A stretch of 64,000 nt of DNA from Megamerina dolium (Eukaryota; Arthropoda; Insecta; Diptera; Megamerinidae). Positions 12,501-24,567 of this stretch are shown in pieces; the stretch's first letter is position 1, and each line of letters begins with the position of its first letter. The stretch spans positions 20,428,334 through 20,492,333 of the forward strand of contig OY978526.1 in assembly GCA_963854835.1 (NCBI GenBank), written 5' to 3'. The position numbers were made by a program, and so were the translations under genes. The notes beneath the pieces are model-generated. The model searched no databases. It was not told where the DNA came from and saw nothing but the letters and a program-made list of their open reading frames with translations.

Positions 12501-14600
12501 TTTTTTTCCCAAATATTGGCAGAAAATGCTTGAAATTTCATGTTTTTCGCTGTTTCACCTTGTCAAAATTAGGTGCTTTCAAATTGATCCACCTCAACAT
12601 CAAATACGTGTACATTGGTTGACATTTTGATATTTTACGGAGTAAATATTTTCTACAACAACAGCAACAACAACAAGAAAAGGAAATGCGAAGGTTGGCT
12701 CAATTTTTGGTTACCACTACACACACACACAAAATAAGACACCACAACACAAGACAAGACAAGAAAACTATTCATTAGACCATCAAACTATCATTGCATA
12801 TAATAGGTAACAACATAATTTATATGTTGCATGCAACACTTAGAGCGATATATACGAGTATAAGCTGTCACTTGTAACACCATCAACTGACATAAATGAA
12901 GTGTATGAATGCATTTGATTGCCAACCAAATACGCCTCATTTCAAATGGGCACCATCATCATCAACATCATCATCATCTTCATCATTATCAAACATTAGC
13001 AAATCCCATAAACTACAAATTCATTGAGACTAGTATATTTTTTTATGATTTTTTTTGTTTAAGTTTTTGATATGAACGCAGCTAAATAGCAACTTGATTC
13101 TTTTTCTTATAAAACGTAGGAAAAAAATCAAGTCCTTGCTAGTTCAATCTAAGTACATTCTATTGTGTTATTTTTTTATTTATAATTTTTTTTTTTTTTT
13201 TTTTTGCTATGCAAAAGGGTGTTTTTTTTGTGTAGTCATCCATTTAAATTCCTCGTATGTATTTGTAGCAACATGCGGCAAGCCATACTTGATCAAAGAC
13301 TATCAAAGTGTATTTAAAAAAAAAAAAAAAATACCTGACACAGCATACAAGTAGAACAAAGTGAACGTGACAGCTTACGATGCATGCACTATAACTGCAT
13401 AGGCTTGAAATTCTTAGTTAGTTTAGCGTGCTTAATTAATAAGAACTTTGCTTGTGATATGTTCAATATTTGCAATTCTTTTAATCCAGAGCACTTTAAT
13501 AGCATATTTTTACACATTCTTGCCCTTTTGTTATATCATAATGATTAAAATCACGATCGACATTGCAGTTGCCCTGCAGCTCATCAGCTCATCATAGACA
13601 AAACGATATGGAAAATATTTGAGAAAATGTGCACATATGTAAGTCTTCTTCTTTTAATTAAATTTAACATTAATTCTTCATTAAAATATCATCATCATCA
13701 TCATCATCATCATTATTAGCTCATACATACATATGGCGGTCACTATACGAGACGTCTCTTTCATACCGTCTATGGTTCTAGTTTTGTTCTCTAATGTCAA
13801 CCGTTTGCTCCCATTGCAAGCACTCCACATTTAATAATAAATTTCAAAATTCTATATGTATGTAATTTGCATCATTTCCTCTGCATGCACAACATGCTGC
13901 GTTAAACTGGTTCACCAACGTTAAGGTTATGAGGTTTTTAGGTTTTTGCATAGCAACTTATTAGTGTTAGTGCAGCAATGAAAAGGCTAATTCTTTTTCG
14001 CAAAAAAAAAAAAAAAAAACGAAAAAACTAAGAGCGAATTAATATTTATTATTCCTTTCTTCTCTATATTCTTGCATTAGTACATTCTATTTGTTTGCTA
14101 TTATCATTTGTAGCGGTCAACATCAAAGTTTCTCAGCTCTAATACATAGACCCATTCAATGGCGGTCAATTGTGATTGGTACGTATACTATAAGTTTCTA
14201 AATTCATATACTATATACATATTTGTATCAAAGAAAATTACGAATATCATCTTGGCTTTGATGATCATCATTATGTTTGCCTTTTACTCGTATTATCTTA
14301 CTATATAAATGTTAGAGGTAGAAACACCTGCTTTGATTTTATAGTGTTGTAAACAATGTATTACTACAAATGATGCTGTAAATGTAATGAGAATTGAAAT
14401 ACAGATTTGAGCTCGTTTTTTTGTTACTGATTTTACATATAGATGATATTTTATGATGCACTTATGCATGGTCATGAAATCATATTGTATTAGGATCCAT
14501 ATTTTTTATTACTGACAATGGGAGGAATGGAAAGAATATTTGTAGATTAAAATAAATAGTATTGTGGATCATATATTTAAACTCTCCATAGACTTCTATG
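12500..14600. other. No gene seen; microsatellite-rich AT DNA
   Basis: No coding or RNA gene is recognisable. It contains CAT/ATC-type trinucleotide stretches near 12,953-12,988 and 13,689-13,713, a poly-T run near 13,185-13,206 and poly-A runs near 13,317-13,331 and 14,000-14,020. Confidence 0.6.
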
Positions 14601-14604
14601 GATG

Positions 14605-14740
14605 ACGTAATGCAATGGTTAATACTTAGTTTTCTCAGCCCTGAGCCTCCGTGAGTTCAATTACCATCCAAAGCAACTTTACTATTAAAAAGAGTTTTCT
14701 TTGAACAGTAAGCCCACCTGTCAGCCGATACGTACACAGG
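14605..14740 (+). mobile_element. Diverged 5' part of a tRNA-derived SINE
   Basis: The segment aligns by eye with the head of the SINE at 54,596. It has an A-box-like region near 14,608-14,630, a B-box-like GAGTTCAATTACC at about 14,662, and the downstream phrase 'agttttctttgaac...cccacctgtcag', which matches the SINE body. The match is imperfect, so this is an old copy, and it stops near 14,740. Confidence 0.6.
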
Positions 14741-14879
14741 ATACGTGGAGGTGGCCGGAAACAGGCTTTAGCTTACAATCTTCTATGGTAGTAGGGCGGA
14801 GAGATGCAAACTCTCTCAAAAATGCCCCAAAATTAAGGTGAAATAGCATATCCCGATAGATGCACGGCGAACTCAGAAT

Positions 14880-15480
14880 ACCTGCCGCTATTCTGTTTTA
14901 AGCTAGGCTTCCCTTGGTAATCTGACTCTAGAAAGGATGACTTCTACTTCCAGACTACTCGTCTCCTCATGGGAGTTCTCTTCCAAACTAGTCACCGAAT
15001 GCTTCCTTATCATACAAAAATTTTCTATGCAAAATAAGGTCACATTATGTTGCGTGCCGGGGCACAACAGAATTGAGGGCAATAAAGTGGATGAGGAACT
15101 TAACCGTCTATCTCTCAGGACATAACTGGTTAAAGTACCACCTTCACAAAGTGGGATTATCCTCTGACACGGAGTGTAGACTCTGTCTGGAGAAGCATGA
15201 AACATCGATCCACATCTTTTGCCTAGCCTAGGACAGGATTCGCCTCAAACACTTTCCCAACACCAGCTTCAATCATCAAAAGTTCGATAAGATAAATTCT
15301 ATCTTTCATTAAAAAGGTAGAGGAGATTCTAGTGTCATAAACGGACTTGGGTACAAAAGATCTCGTTTGGTCGCAGTGCCCGTAACACTTGTGATTGACC
15401 CTCAGAGCTCATATCCTCTAATAGACTTCAGTCTGGTTTCGCGTGGTCCACTTGATGAACAAGGATTTTGTTCTTGCTCC
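14880..15480 (+). pseudogene. RNase H relic of a third non-LTR retrotransposon
   Basis: An open frame at 14,937-15,125 contains SSWEFSSKLVTECF and then VTLCCVPGHNRIEGNKVDEE, the RNase H VPGHxGIxGNExAD block in degenerate form. A frame shift later, about 15,150-15,230, there is GLSSDTECRLCLEKHET, a Cys-containing segment typical of the LINE C-terminal tail. Stops follow at several places. No RT is present upstream. It is a short, dead piece lying between two SINE fragments. Confidence 0.7.
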
Positions 15481-15504
15481 AACGTCACGCATTCTTTTTA
15501 TTTG

Positions 15505-15740
15505 ATTGAAGTCCACCTGTCAGTGACAATTTGCCATAGAAATGATTCTAAAGCGAACTCTCTGACAAAACTCAGAAAAATTCATAATACAAAAATTCTT
15601 CCGTTCGAAACTGGCACAGTGGATTCTTTCGAATACTGTCCACAAAATTTAACACACACAAAATAGTACCGGAAGAGAATCCTGAACTCTTCGCTCTGAG
15701 TTTAAAAGTGCCAAATGTATTTAATATATATGGACACCCT
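15505..15740 (+). mobile_element. Body and tail of the tRNA-derived SINE (old copy)
   Basis: The sequence from 'ccacctgtcagtgacaattt' to 'aagtgccaaatgtattta' aligns along its length with 54,715-54,950 of the best SINE copy. Shared blocks include 'aaactcagaaaaa', 'ttccgttcgaaac', 'cacaaaatagta' and 'taaaagtgccaaat'. The head is absent here. A head piece lies 770 bp upstream with an RNase H relic in between, so the two could be parts of one split SINE. Confidence 0.7.
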
Positions 15741-15759
15741 AAAAGCAATGGGAATTTTA

Positions 15760-17080
15760 AGGAAATATACCATTTTTTCGGGCAGTCTACCTAAGCGGTG
15801 CTGAGACAAAAGTATGAACAGCGGTCAATTATAGATTTCACCAAACTAGCGCTGATTTCTACACAATTACGGGATTTTTTGTCGAACTTTATGAACGTTT
15901 AAGTTCATTTTATTAAGGAGCCTCCTCAAGGTGTAAAGTAGGGGAGTGAGCATGATCAGAAAAAATTATGCAGTCAGTGCAGCATTCTGTGAATTGAAAC
16001 GAGACTCACGTCGAATGCGTCTTACGCTGAACGAGGGTAAGACGAAGTACCTAGGGTCTACAAACAAAGAGTCCCGACGTCTTGGACAACACGTCACTGT
16101 TGACAATTACACTTTCCAGGTGGTGAAAGAATTCAATTATCTTGGAACCAGCATCAACAACTGTAATGACGCCAGCCTGGCGATCATGCGTACGATATTT
16201 CTTGCTAATAGGTGTTACTTTGGACTGAGTAAGCAATTGAGTAATCGAGCCCTCTCTCGCAGATCGAAAATCACATTCTACAAGTCGCTCATTATTCCTG
16301 TGCTAACATATGGTGCAGAAGCCTGGACAATTTCCATCACGGATGGGAGGATACTTGGAGTTTTCGAGAAAAAAGTTCGGCGCAGGATCTTCGGACCTAT
16401 TTGCGTTGATGCCGAGTATCGAATTAGGTACAACGATGAGCTGTATGAGTTGTACGCTAACATAGACATAGTCAGGCGAATCAAAATCGAGCGAATGGAA
16501 GAAGACGCTCCAGCGAAGAGGGTATCTAATTCGGTACCCGCTGGAGGAAGCAGAAGAGGAGGAAGACCAAACCTCCGTTGAAGTATCAAGTGTTGGGTAA
16601 TCTGGCGGCGCTTAGAATATCCAATTAGCGCCAGCAAGCGAAGAACAAAGAAGACTGGCGCCACATTATATGTCCGCCATAAATCGATCATCGGTTGTTA
16701 TGGCCTCATAAGAAGATGAAGACTAGAATTTAAGGGATATAGCTTATATATTTCCATCATCAATAGAAAACCTGGAAGCGAATGGATCCAAATTTTGAAA
16801 ATCATACTTTTTTGTAGTGCAGTTCTTCTAAAGGGGTAGATCAGAGGTAAGTATATTTGTGGAAAATTTTGGATGTGAGGACAATTGATGGAACTCGGTC
16901 AGATATTTAAACGATCTAATTGGAATTTCTGAGCAGTTTATCGATTTTCATGAGTCTTTAAGTTCATTTTGTAAGGGAGCCTCTATAAAAAGTAAAGACC
17001 GCGGTTAGTTATATTAAGAATGCATGTAAAGTAATGAAAACGAATGAGGGTGGGTCTACTATTTTATCCATCTATTAACA
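15760..17080 (+). repeat. Diverged ~160-bp family units on both sides of an RTE relic
   Basis: Plus-oriented units are seen at about 15,760-15,970 ('tcattttattaaggagcctcctcaag') and 16,720-17,080 ('cattttgtaagggagcctctataaaaagtaaag' near 16,965). They resemble the 21.9-23.4 kb array. The RTE piece at 15,971-16,710 interrupts them. Confidence 0.6.
15971..16710 (+). pseudogene. RTE-like LINE, C-terminal reverse transcriptase fragment
   Basis: An open frame ending at 16,581 matches the protein encoded on the minus strand at 60.7-61.5 kb. Shared blocks are AVSAAF near the start, NEGKTKYL, VPVLTYGAEAWTIS-like, IFGPIC and YRIRYN..LYELYA. The catalytic YADD motif lies upstream in the other copy and is missing here, so the fragment begins after the RT active site. 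A small deletion has removed the RLRWLGHV block before ERMEEDAPAK. The reading is lost after GRPNLR at 16,581, although the C-terminal DNA and the 'cggttgttatggcc' 3' terminal phrase continue to about 16,710. The reading start near 15,946 lies in the flanking repeat, so the first residues are not part of the element. Confidence 0.85.
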
Positions 17081-18480
17081 CCCTAAGGCCCTGATGTGAG
17101 TGAATTTTATAGAAAGGTCAGTTTTGAAGGTGTGAAAAGAGGGTTCAGGAATCAGTATTACTTGAGCCCACTGTCTTAGGCACAGAAAGTGCTCCAATAC
17201 ATTATCATTATGGGTGTCATTCTATTCTTCAAGAAATTCGTATTCAAACAATTGAGAATGTTTCTGAGATGCTCTCAATGTAAGTTCTTAATTTAGGGAA
17301 TGGATATTTTAAACATATTTTATTCACCCACACTAATGTACTACATTCTTAAATATCTTATTATGCTATGGAAAATAGGAACGCGGTAGTGTTTAGCTTG
17401 AAACGAGTTTAACACTATTCGATTTTTGGCTTTAAATTGATCGTTTCTTAGTTGGATTATCACATTAGTTGTTCAACAATGCCAACGTACTTGAAATTAT
17501 TTGATAATGAGCAGCAACACATTATCTTGTCAATTAAAATAACTTAAAAAAATGGATAGAATACAATATAATATTTTTGTGCAACAAAATTGGTGCCATA
17601 ATCAACATTCCACCATCAACGCTAGGTAAGCATTATTTGAATCACATCAGTGATTGTTATATTCATAATGATGTCACAGAACAATAGTTGACTAAACAAA
17701 TACATTACATTTCGCTGCAATTTGTATTTATTTACATCTTAATGAACTGCTGCTATGTGGTATGAACTATACTTGTGGGTACTACTCGTACCTATAATTC
17801 TATATGAATATTCTATGGCCTGATATATCTATCGCACACGCTTGTGACAACAGTAGCGATTTGTCATCGCTCGCTCGCGAACTGTTAAAAGCCACCACCT
17901 CAATCTACACTATACAATTATAGTATGAGTATGAGTAGGTACCAACATATGTTTGTATATGGATGCAACAGCATTCAAAATGCAAATTAGTAAAAATATT
18001 GTGGGTGCGGTATTCGGAATTAAATGCGAATGCAGACGATTATTCTTCCATGTGACACATTGATTATGAGCACGCGTTCGTTGAAGTATTGTTGTACGTC
18101 GTGATTTTAAATTGAACAGCCAGTGTTAAGCTGTTTTTCTTTAAATCATATACATACATACAACTCAGTTGTATACGAGTATCGTGTACGAGTAATTAAA
18201 TACACTGTTCACAATAAATATATATAACCCAAATTCTTCTGTGAATATTGATAAATCACGATATTTGAAAATATTTATTTAAGTACATTATTTTGTCATA
18301 ATGATCGAGCTACTGCATCGAGTCGTTTACTAAGGCATATGTATGGCATATATTATTGATGCGATCACATCAAATTTAATTAAACCATATCTGGATTAGG
18401 GTATGTCACATAAGTTATAGATGATGGAGAGAAACATTTCCTATGAAGCTATAATTTTAAAATATATCAAGGGCATAAGT
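17080..18480. other. No gene seen
   Basis: AT-rich unique DNA with no coding frame or RNA gene that I can support. Confidence 0.55.
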
Positions 18481-19330
18481 GAAAAAAACATGATTTTACA
18501 TTATTGAACTGATCACTGATCAGTAACTTTGTATGACAGCTATAAGAAATAGTAAACTTAGTTCTATAATTTTTCACTAATTGTTTGAACACTAAAATAT
18601 AAGCCCATTCACCTAATATGACTGTCGTATATTTATTTTTAAGAAGAATATAGCACTAAGATTGTAAGAGCTAAGGAAGCGACTTTATATGGGAGGTCTA
18701 TAAAATAATGAGTGTGGCATATATATTTTTCAACAACCACGTGTACTAATAAAATATTGATCTGTATATGAAATATGACTGTTCGATAATGATTTTTAAA
18801 TGGAATCTATCGATATTATTGAACTAACCATTGACTGTGACTTTGTATGACAGCTATATGAAATAGTAGGCGTGGCACACTAATTTTTCGAGAATTTTTT
18901 AAACAATACAATAGAACCTTCAGTACTAAATATGGCTATTGTAAACTCAATTTTTTTGGAAAATATTGCAATATTATTGAGCCGGTCGAGATAATAGCTT
19001 TGTATGGGAGCTATATGAAATAGTGGGCATAACACACCCATATTCTGGAAAACATTGAATTGCTAAAATATTATTCTGCACACCAAATATGGTTGCTTTA
19101 TATTCATTTTTATTGTGAATATAGCCATTTTATTGAAGTGTTCACTGCAATGACTTTGTATGGGAGCTATATGAAATAATTGATTTAGCTCGCTTATTTG
19201 TTAGAAATATCATTACTATTTGTAATATAAATCTAGAAACAAAATTTTATTACTGTGTATAAAATATAAAGGAAGTTATGATGTTTAAAATTTTATCCAA
19301 AATTCGATATTAGTCTATTTACTTGCTCTA
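18480..19330 (+). repeat. ~156-bp degenerate array with TTTGTATGGGAGCTATAT core
   Basis: The core recurs at about 18,531, 18,688, 18,845, 19,000 and 19,157, giving a regular interval of about 156 bp. It is usually followed by 'gaaatagt' and a GGCATAACACACC-like segment. Divergence between units is large. Two reverse-oriented units at 46.96-47.35 kb belong to the same family. Confidence 0.8.
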
Positions 19331-19629
19331 TGTGGGCTTGGCAGTGATCGAATAATGTCCATATTCAATGGTGTTCGTAATCTTGGATCATAATAAAAAA
19401 CATCACAACATTTGTTCAAGCAATCGCTCGAGCCAGACGAACAAATAGTCATCTTTCAATCGATTATTTAAAATTTTTGTAATTTTTTTTAAAATAACTT
19501 TATTTTGGGGGATTAGCCGAATTAGATCACCTCTGGGTCCTTTTCCGGAATTAAATGTTTCTACTGAAGTTTCGCATTATTCTCAGTGTTCTCAGCGTTT
19601 CAGGCCAAAAATGACCCATACGGATGGTA

Positions 19630-20132
19630 GTTAGAGGGTTAAAATGTTCCAAGAAAATAATTTTAGGAAAATTTTAATATATGTCTTCGAAGACAAGAAC
19701 TATCCCAAATAGAATTTTATATATGATTTTTCAAATTCCATGAATCTACTTTAAACCACTGTAAAATAACAATTGTGACGTAGTAGAGCAAAATCGAATT
19801 GGAAATTTGTTTAAAGGAAAATGCTGTCGTTTTAGATTAGTTTGATTCACTCCCGAGAGGGTGTGTTACACTGTGTTATCAATCATATTGAAGTTAGAGG
19901 GTTAAAATGTTCTAAGAAAATAATTCTCGGAAAATTTTAATATAGGTCCCCGAAGACAAGAACTATCCCAAATGTAATTTTATATATGAGATTTTTCAAA
20001 TTCCATGAAACTACTTTTGACTGAAAAAGCCAAACTTTCAACCACTGTAAAATAACAATTGTGACGTAATAGAGCAAAATCGAGGGAAAATTCTGTCGTT
20101 TGATATTAGTTATCAATCATATTGGAATGCGC
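19630..20132 (+). repeat. 263-bp tandem duplication
   Basis: The block beginning 'gttagagggttaaaatgttc' at 19,630 restarts at 19,893. Long matching stretches follow, including the 'cgaagacaagaactatccca' and 'ccactgtaaaataacaattg' blocks. Each copy has private small indels. There is no coding content. Confidence 0.85.
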
Positions 20133-20149
20133 TTAATTGAAATGTAAAT

Positions 20150-21140
20150 CAATTAGATTTTGGCCTCTTTTGTAAGGTCTGAACAAGAATGTTGGCAATC
20201 ATTTCATTCTATTTATAATAGAATGCCAGTCACATTGGAATGCTTGAACAAAGGATTGAAATTTCCTCGTTTTTTGTGTGATTTTTCTCTCTTACAAGTG
20301 AACGAAACCAAAGACATCAACAAAATCTAAGAATAAATGGTATAACCAATTCAAATGTTAATTGTCACATTTGCACTGAATTTGACTATAGTCACCATTG
20401 CACACATGACTTGTGTCAGCAATGAAATAAAGACATTTAACATATGAAGTTGTTATTTTTATTTTATTATTTTGTTGCCCCAATTCAACTGTTTGCTGTC
20501 AATTCTTCAAGAATTTCACCAAAAATTGACAATGACTTTGACACAACCACTTGATATTTGGTGTGACAATGTGATATTTGTTTTTTCTATTGAAACTAAA
20601 TTGTTTGCATTTGTCTGAAGCGACAACATATCATTGGGATATCAACGCATGAAACTAACTTTGAAATAATAAATCGTATAGTTAGTGCAATTTAATACAC
20701 ATACACACACACACACACACATGTAGCATGTAGTTGGACATATCTAAGAGTCGACACAATGGTATAGTATGCAAAACCCAATGGGTGGTGCATTGGCATA
20801 TTGATTTAAGTATCTCTCTATGTATATATTATACTCACCTATTCTCTTCACCTGTTTCATCATTCGAGCATTGTGTAGTCGTTCGTTTATTTTATACGTA
20901 CGACTACAATCACATACACGCCGCCATCTCATTATCTCAGTCTGCAATCTGATTCAATTAGACATTGTTAATGGCATTTGTTTTTGTGCGCTGATAGTAG
21001 TATATAGTCGTATTGCTGGTGGTGGTGGTGGTGGTAGTGCAAGTTGCATTGCATTTGGTTTGTTATTTTCGATCTTGACTTGATTTTAATTGAAAATCAT
21101 TTTCTATTTGATTTTATTTCTGTATTTTTTTCTATTTTAG
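20150..21140. other. No gene seen; CA repeat and TGG run
   Basis: Contains a (CA)n run at about 20,697-20,722 and a GGT/TGG run near 21,018-21,036. There is no domain in the open frames. A pyrimidine-rich tract at the right end leads to the candidate exon at 21,141. Confidence 0.55.
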
Positions 21141-21220
21141 CGGTCAGTTGAAGAATTTGCGCTTGGACATGAAGGCTATATGCTATATGGAATTGATACT
21201 CTGTATATCTATTGTCGATG
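21141..21220 (+). other. Candidate host exon (80 bp), possibly signal-peptide coding
   Basis: A pyrimidine-rich tract ending TCTATTTTAG at 21,140 is followed by 80 bp that are visibly less AT-biased than the surroundings, then ATG|GTAAAT, an acceptable splice donor, at 21,221. Two frames are open across the whole block. In one, an ATG at 21,169 starts a short peptide with a basic residue followed by a hydrophobic stretch (MKAICYMELILCISIVDG), which resembles a signal peptide. A first coding exon of a secreted or membrane protein with long introns would look like this. I do not recognise the protein, I see no partner exon in the window, and 80 bp can be open by chance. This is a hypothesis. 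Confidence 0.25.
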
Positions 21221-21890
21221 GTAAATGTAGCAATTAAATGTAAGACTATGATTAAATGGAGGCTATTATGGTAGTCATTAGTGTGTACTATTGTATCTTA
21301 CTGTATTTACTGTGCTTTGTTACATATGGCATGTGGTAGATAGAAAAATATGTTTTACCGATTCTAATTAATGAGAATCAATTGGACAATTTTTTTTTTG
21401 TTTTGTTATCCTCTATATCTTTACCTTGCCATCGATTGATAAAACTAAACATTTCTGATATGGCAGTTGAGAGGTAGAAGTATTTTAGTTCTTTTTAAAT
21501 GTTACTAGTAGGAAGATAACAAAAGGGTTCCTCTGTTGACTTATGGTTTGCATACAATGTATAATTTAGATTTGCATTAAAATTTATATATTTTTGTTTT
21601 AATGAAGTACATTCTCTAGCAGTTTTTTTTAATTAGCATTATATGATATTTTTCATACTATTCATATTCATGTTGCGTATACGAGATGATAACCATAAAG
21701 GGCTTTTTCCTGATGTTGATTTAAGAAGTCGTCATTAATAAATTATAAATTAATTACAAAGCCATAAATAAATAATTATGATTATTTCAAATATAAAGAT
21801 CAAAATCATTACAAGGTAAAGTTAAATTTCAGCAATCATTTATTTTTGGACAATGAAAAAGAATTTTACTAATGGTCTTACCGTCCATTT
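21221..21890. other. No gene seen
   Basis: AT-rich sequence without a recognisable gene, immediately 3' of the candidate exon. If the exon is real this is intron. Confidence 0.5.
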
Positions 21891-23430
21891 TATAGGAGAG
21901 CTACCATAATGGCTGAAGATAGAGGGTAATCATGTTCAAAAACGATTTACGTAGTAGAAATTAATGGCGGTCATTTATATGTCTTATCACCCTACGGCCA
22001 CTCTGGTATCGACGAGAGCAAAATGTATGAAAATGACAATTTTGTGTGGGGTCAGGTGTTTTGTTGTGAATTTGGTTAGGGAAGCTCCCATAAAGGATAA
22101 ATATGTTCAGAAAAATTATTTAGTTGTAAAAATTAATGAGAGTCTGTCAATAAATTCCTACCTTTTCCGCCAAATGTTAGTTGGTGTTATTTATTGATCT
22201 TCAATTGCTTTTACGTGCACATTATAGGAGATCCCCATAATAGTTATAAATTACGGGAATGTGTGTTCAGAAAAAAATATTAAGTAGTTAAAATTAATTG
22301 AGGGTCGATTATACATTTTAGCTTTCTGCGGCCATTCTAGGAACAGTGGGAGTGCAATTTATTATAAAAAAAACCTCAATTTTATATGGGAGTCCCCTAT
22401 GAGGCAAAGATAGGGAGTATATATGTTCGGCACAAATGTTTGTTAGGAAAAATTTAATAGATGTCGATTATAGATTTCGACGCTTTAGGGGCAATTTCTG
22501 GACAGCTGTGGGATTTGTTGAATTTCAGGGGTTTTTGTTTCCATTTTATAGGGGACGCTCCATAAGGTATGAAGGTACGATATAACTTTGTTTAGAAAAA
22601 GTATTAATTGGCAAACATTATTGGAGGTTGGTCATATATTTTAACCCTGACAAAATTCATAGAAAAAACGTTAATTTTGTAGGGTAACCCCTTGAAGGAA
22701 TAATTAGAAAAATGTAGAGAAGTTAGAATTAATTTGAGTTAATCATACATTTTACCCTTATACGCGCGATTTTTGGTATTTTAATGAACGCAACTAATAA
22801 AATTAATAAAAACATAAATTTTATAGGAGAGCGCCTCTAAAAAGTAGAGCTATGTGGCAAGTATATTAAGAAGAAATGTTGAAAAGATAAAACTAATAAG
22901 GATATATCATAAATTTTAAGTTCTTAGAGGAGACGTAAGGTATTTTAATGAACGCTAGTTAATAAAAACGTCAATTTTATAGGAGAGCCCCTCTAAAAAG
23001 TAGAGCTATGTGGCAAGTATATTAAGAAGAAATGTTGAAATGATAAAACTAATGAGGATCTCTCATAAATTTTTAGTTCTTAGAAGAGACTTTAGATATT
23101 TTAATGAACGTAACTAATATAATTGATAAAAATGTTAATTTTATAGGAGAGCACCTCTAAAAAGTAGAGCAATGTGGCAATTATATTAAGAAGAAATGTT
23201 GTAAAGATAAAACTAATGAGGATCTATCATAAATTTTACTTTTTTAAAGGAGGCATTTGCTATTTTAATGAACGCAACTTTTAAAAATAACAAAAACATC
23301 AATTTTGTAGGACAGCCCCTCTAAGTAGTCAAGATCTGGGGTAAGTATGTTTGAGGCAAATTTTGAGAAGCTAATGCTAATAAGGGCCAGTCATTCATTT
23401 TACAAGTCTATGAGCGATTTTTTGGTATTT
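21890..23430 (+). repeat. ~160-bp tandem array, plus orientation, about ten units
   Basis: Cores of the type attttataggagagcccctct recur at about 21,890, 22,075, 22,224, 22,381, 22,546, 22,674, 22,818, 22,976, 23,140 and 23,302. Most intervals are 145-165 bp. Units between 22,800 and 23,300 share long identical stretches such as 'aagtagagctatgtggcaag' and 'tattaagaagaaatgtt', so they were duplicated or homogenised more recently than the outer ones. The reverse complement of the 10.7-12.5 kb array has the same block order. No protein-coding function is apparent. Confidence 0.85.
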
Positions 23431-24560
23431 TATTGAATATTTAAATTTTCATATTTTTTTCTTTTGTTATTAAAAACGAAATGCAACATCAAGTTGTCAA
23501 ATCAAACCCTCATTCGAATTCTACAATCTCAAATTCATATAGAAATATTTATCTCGTCCTTCCATTTGCTTTTTTTCGTGTGGCTGTGATATCTAAGAAG
23601 AACATTATTCTTCCATATAATAAAACCTTTTGCATTCTGGTCCAATGAAGCGCAATATGAAATTTGTTTTTGTTATTCTAAATCATATATAGTATGTATG
23701 CATGTTGAAGAAGCTAAAAACATTGCATACTCATTTTGACTCATTAAACATTTGTATATATATATATATATTTTATTACATCATTAATTGTTTGCTGACA
23801 ATAATAATGGCTACCATTTAACTTTGCACAGTTGCGTCAGTCAAATCATTTATTTATGAAGCAATTAAATGTAAGTACTTGTACACCTGCAGTAATAAAA
23901 AAAAAAAGAAGAAGAAGAAGAAGAAGAAGAAGAAGAAACGATGCATACATATGTTGATAGTGTAAATACAGATTTCGATTTCAAGCAAAGATTTAACACA
24001 TTTAATACACACTTGTGATGCTGCGATGCGATCAACGATAAGACAACATCTTAGTTAGTCAAATACCTATAGTATTTGTAGTAGTCGGATATGTGTACGA
24101 GCATTTACACATCAGTTGGTCATACTATGTATTATGCGTGAATGCATTTTAAAAGCGAAAATGATATTGTTATGCTACTTATGCATGCTTTTGCTTTGAG
24201 AATATTTAGATGCATTGTACATTTGAGCAGCTGGTAGTCAGATTGAGATGATCAAAATATTTTACCAAAAAAAAAATAAAATACCAACATTGTTGATGAC
24301 GTCAGAACGTGATGAAGCCAATAAGGAAGACAAGAGTTAAGTTATATGCAAAAAAAAAAAAATGTACTTCTATGTTAAGGCCATTTCTGCGAATTTATAG
24401 TAATATGCCATCGTATGTGTATGTATATGTATGGGTTTGGAATTGAAGAAACGTTTGAAGGTAGTTTGACAGAAGCAATAAAAAATACAGCACGTTCGTA
24501 CTACTTGCAAGTACACAGAAATACTTTTGCATTTCAATAGGGCGATTCAAAGAATATAGA
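23430..24560. other. No gene seen; microsatellites
   Basis: Unique AT-rich DNA with a (TA)n run at about 23,755-23,771, an (AAG)n run at about 23,907-23,938 and poly-A near 24,349-24,361. Confidence 0.6.
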
Positions 24561-24567
24561 AAATATA

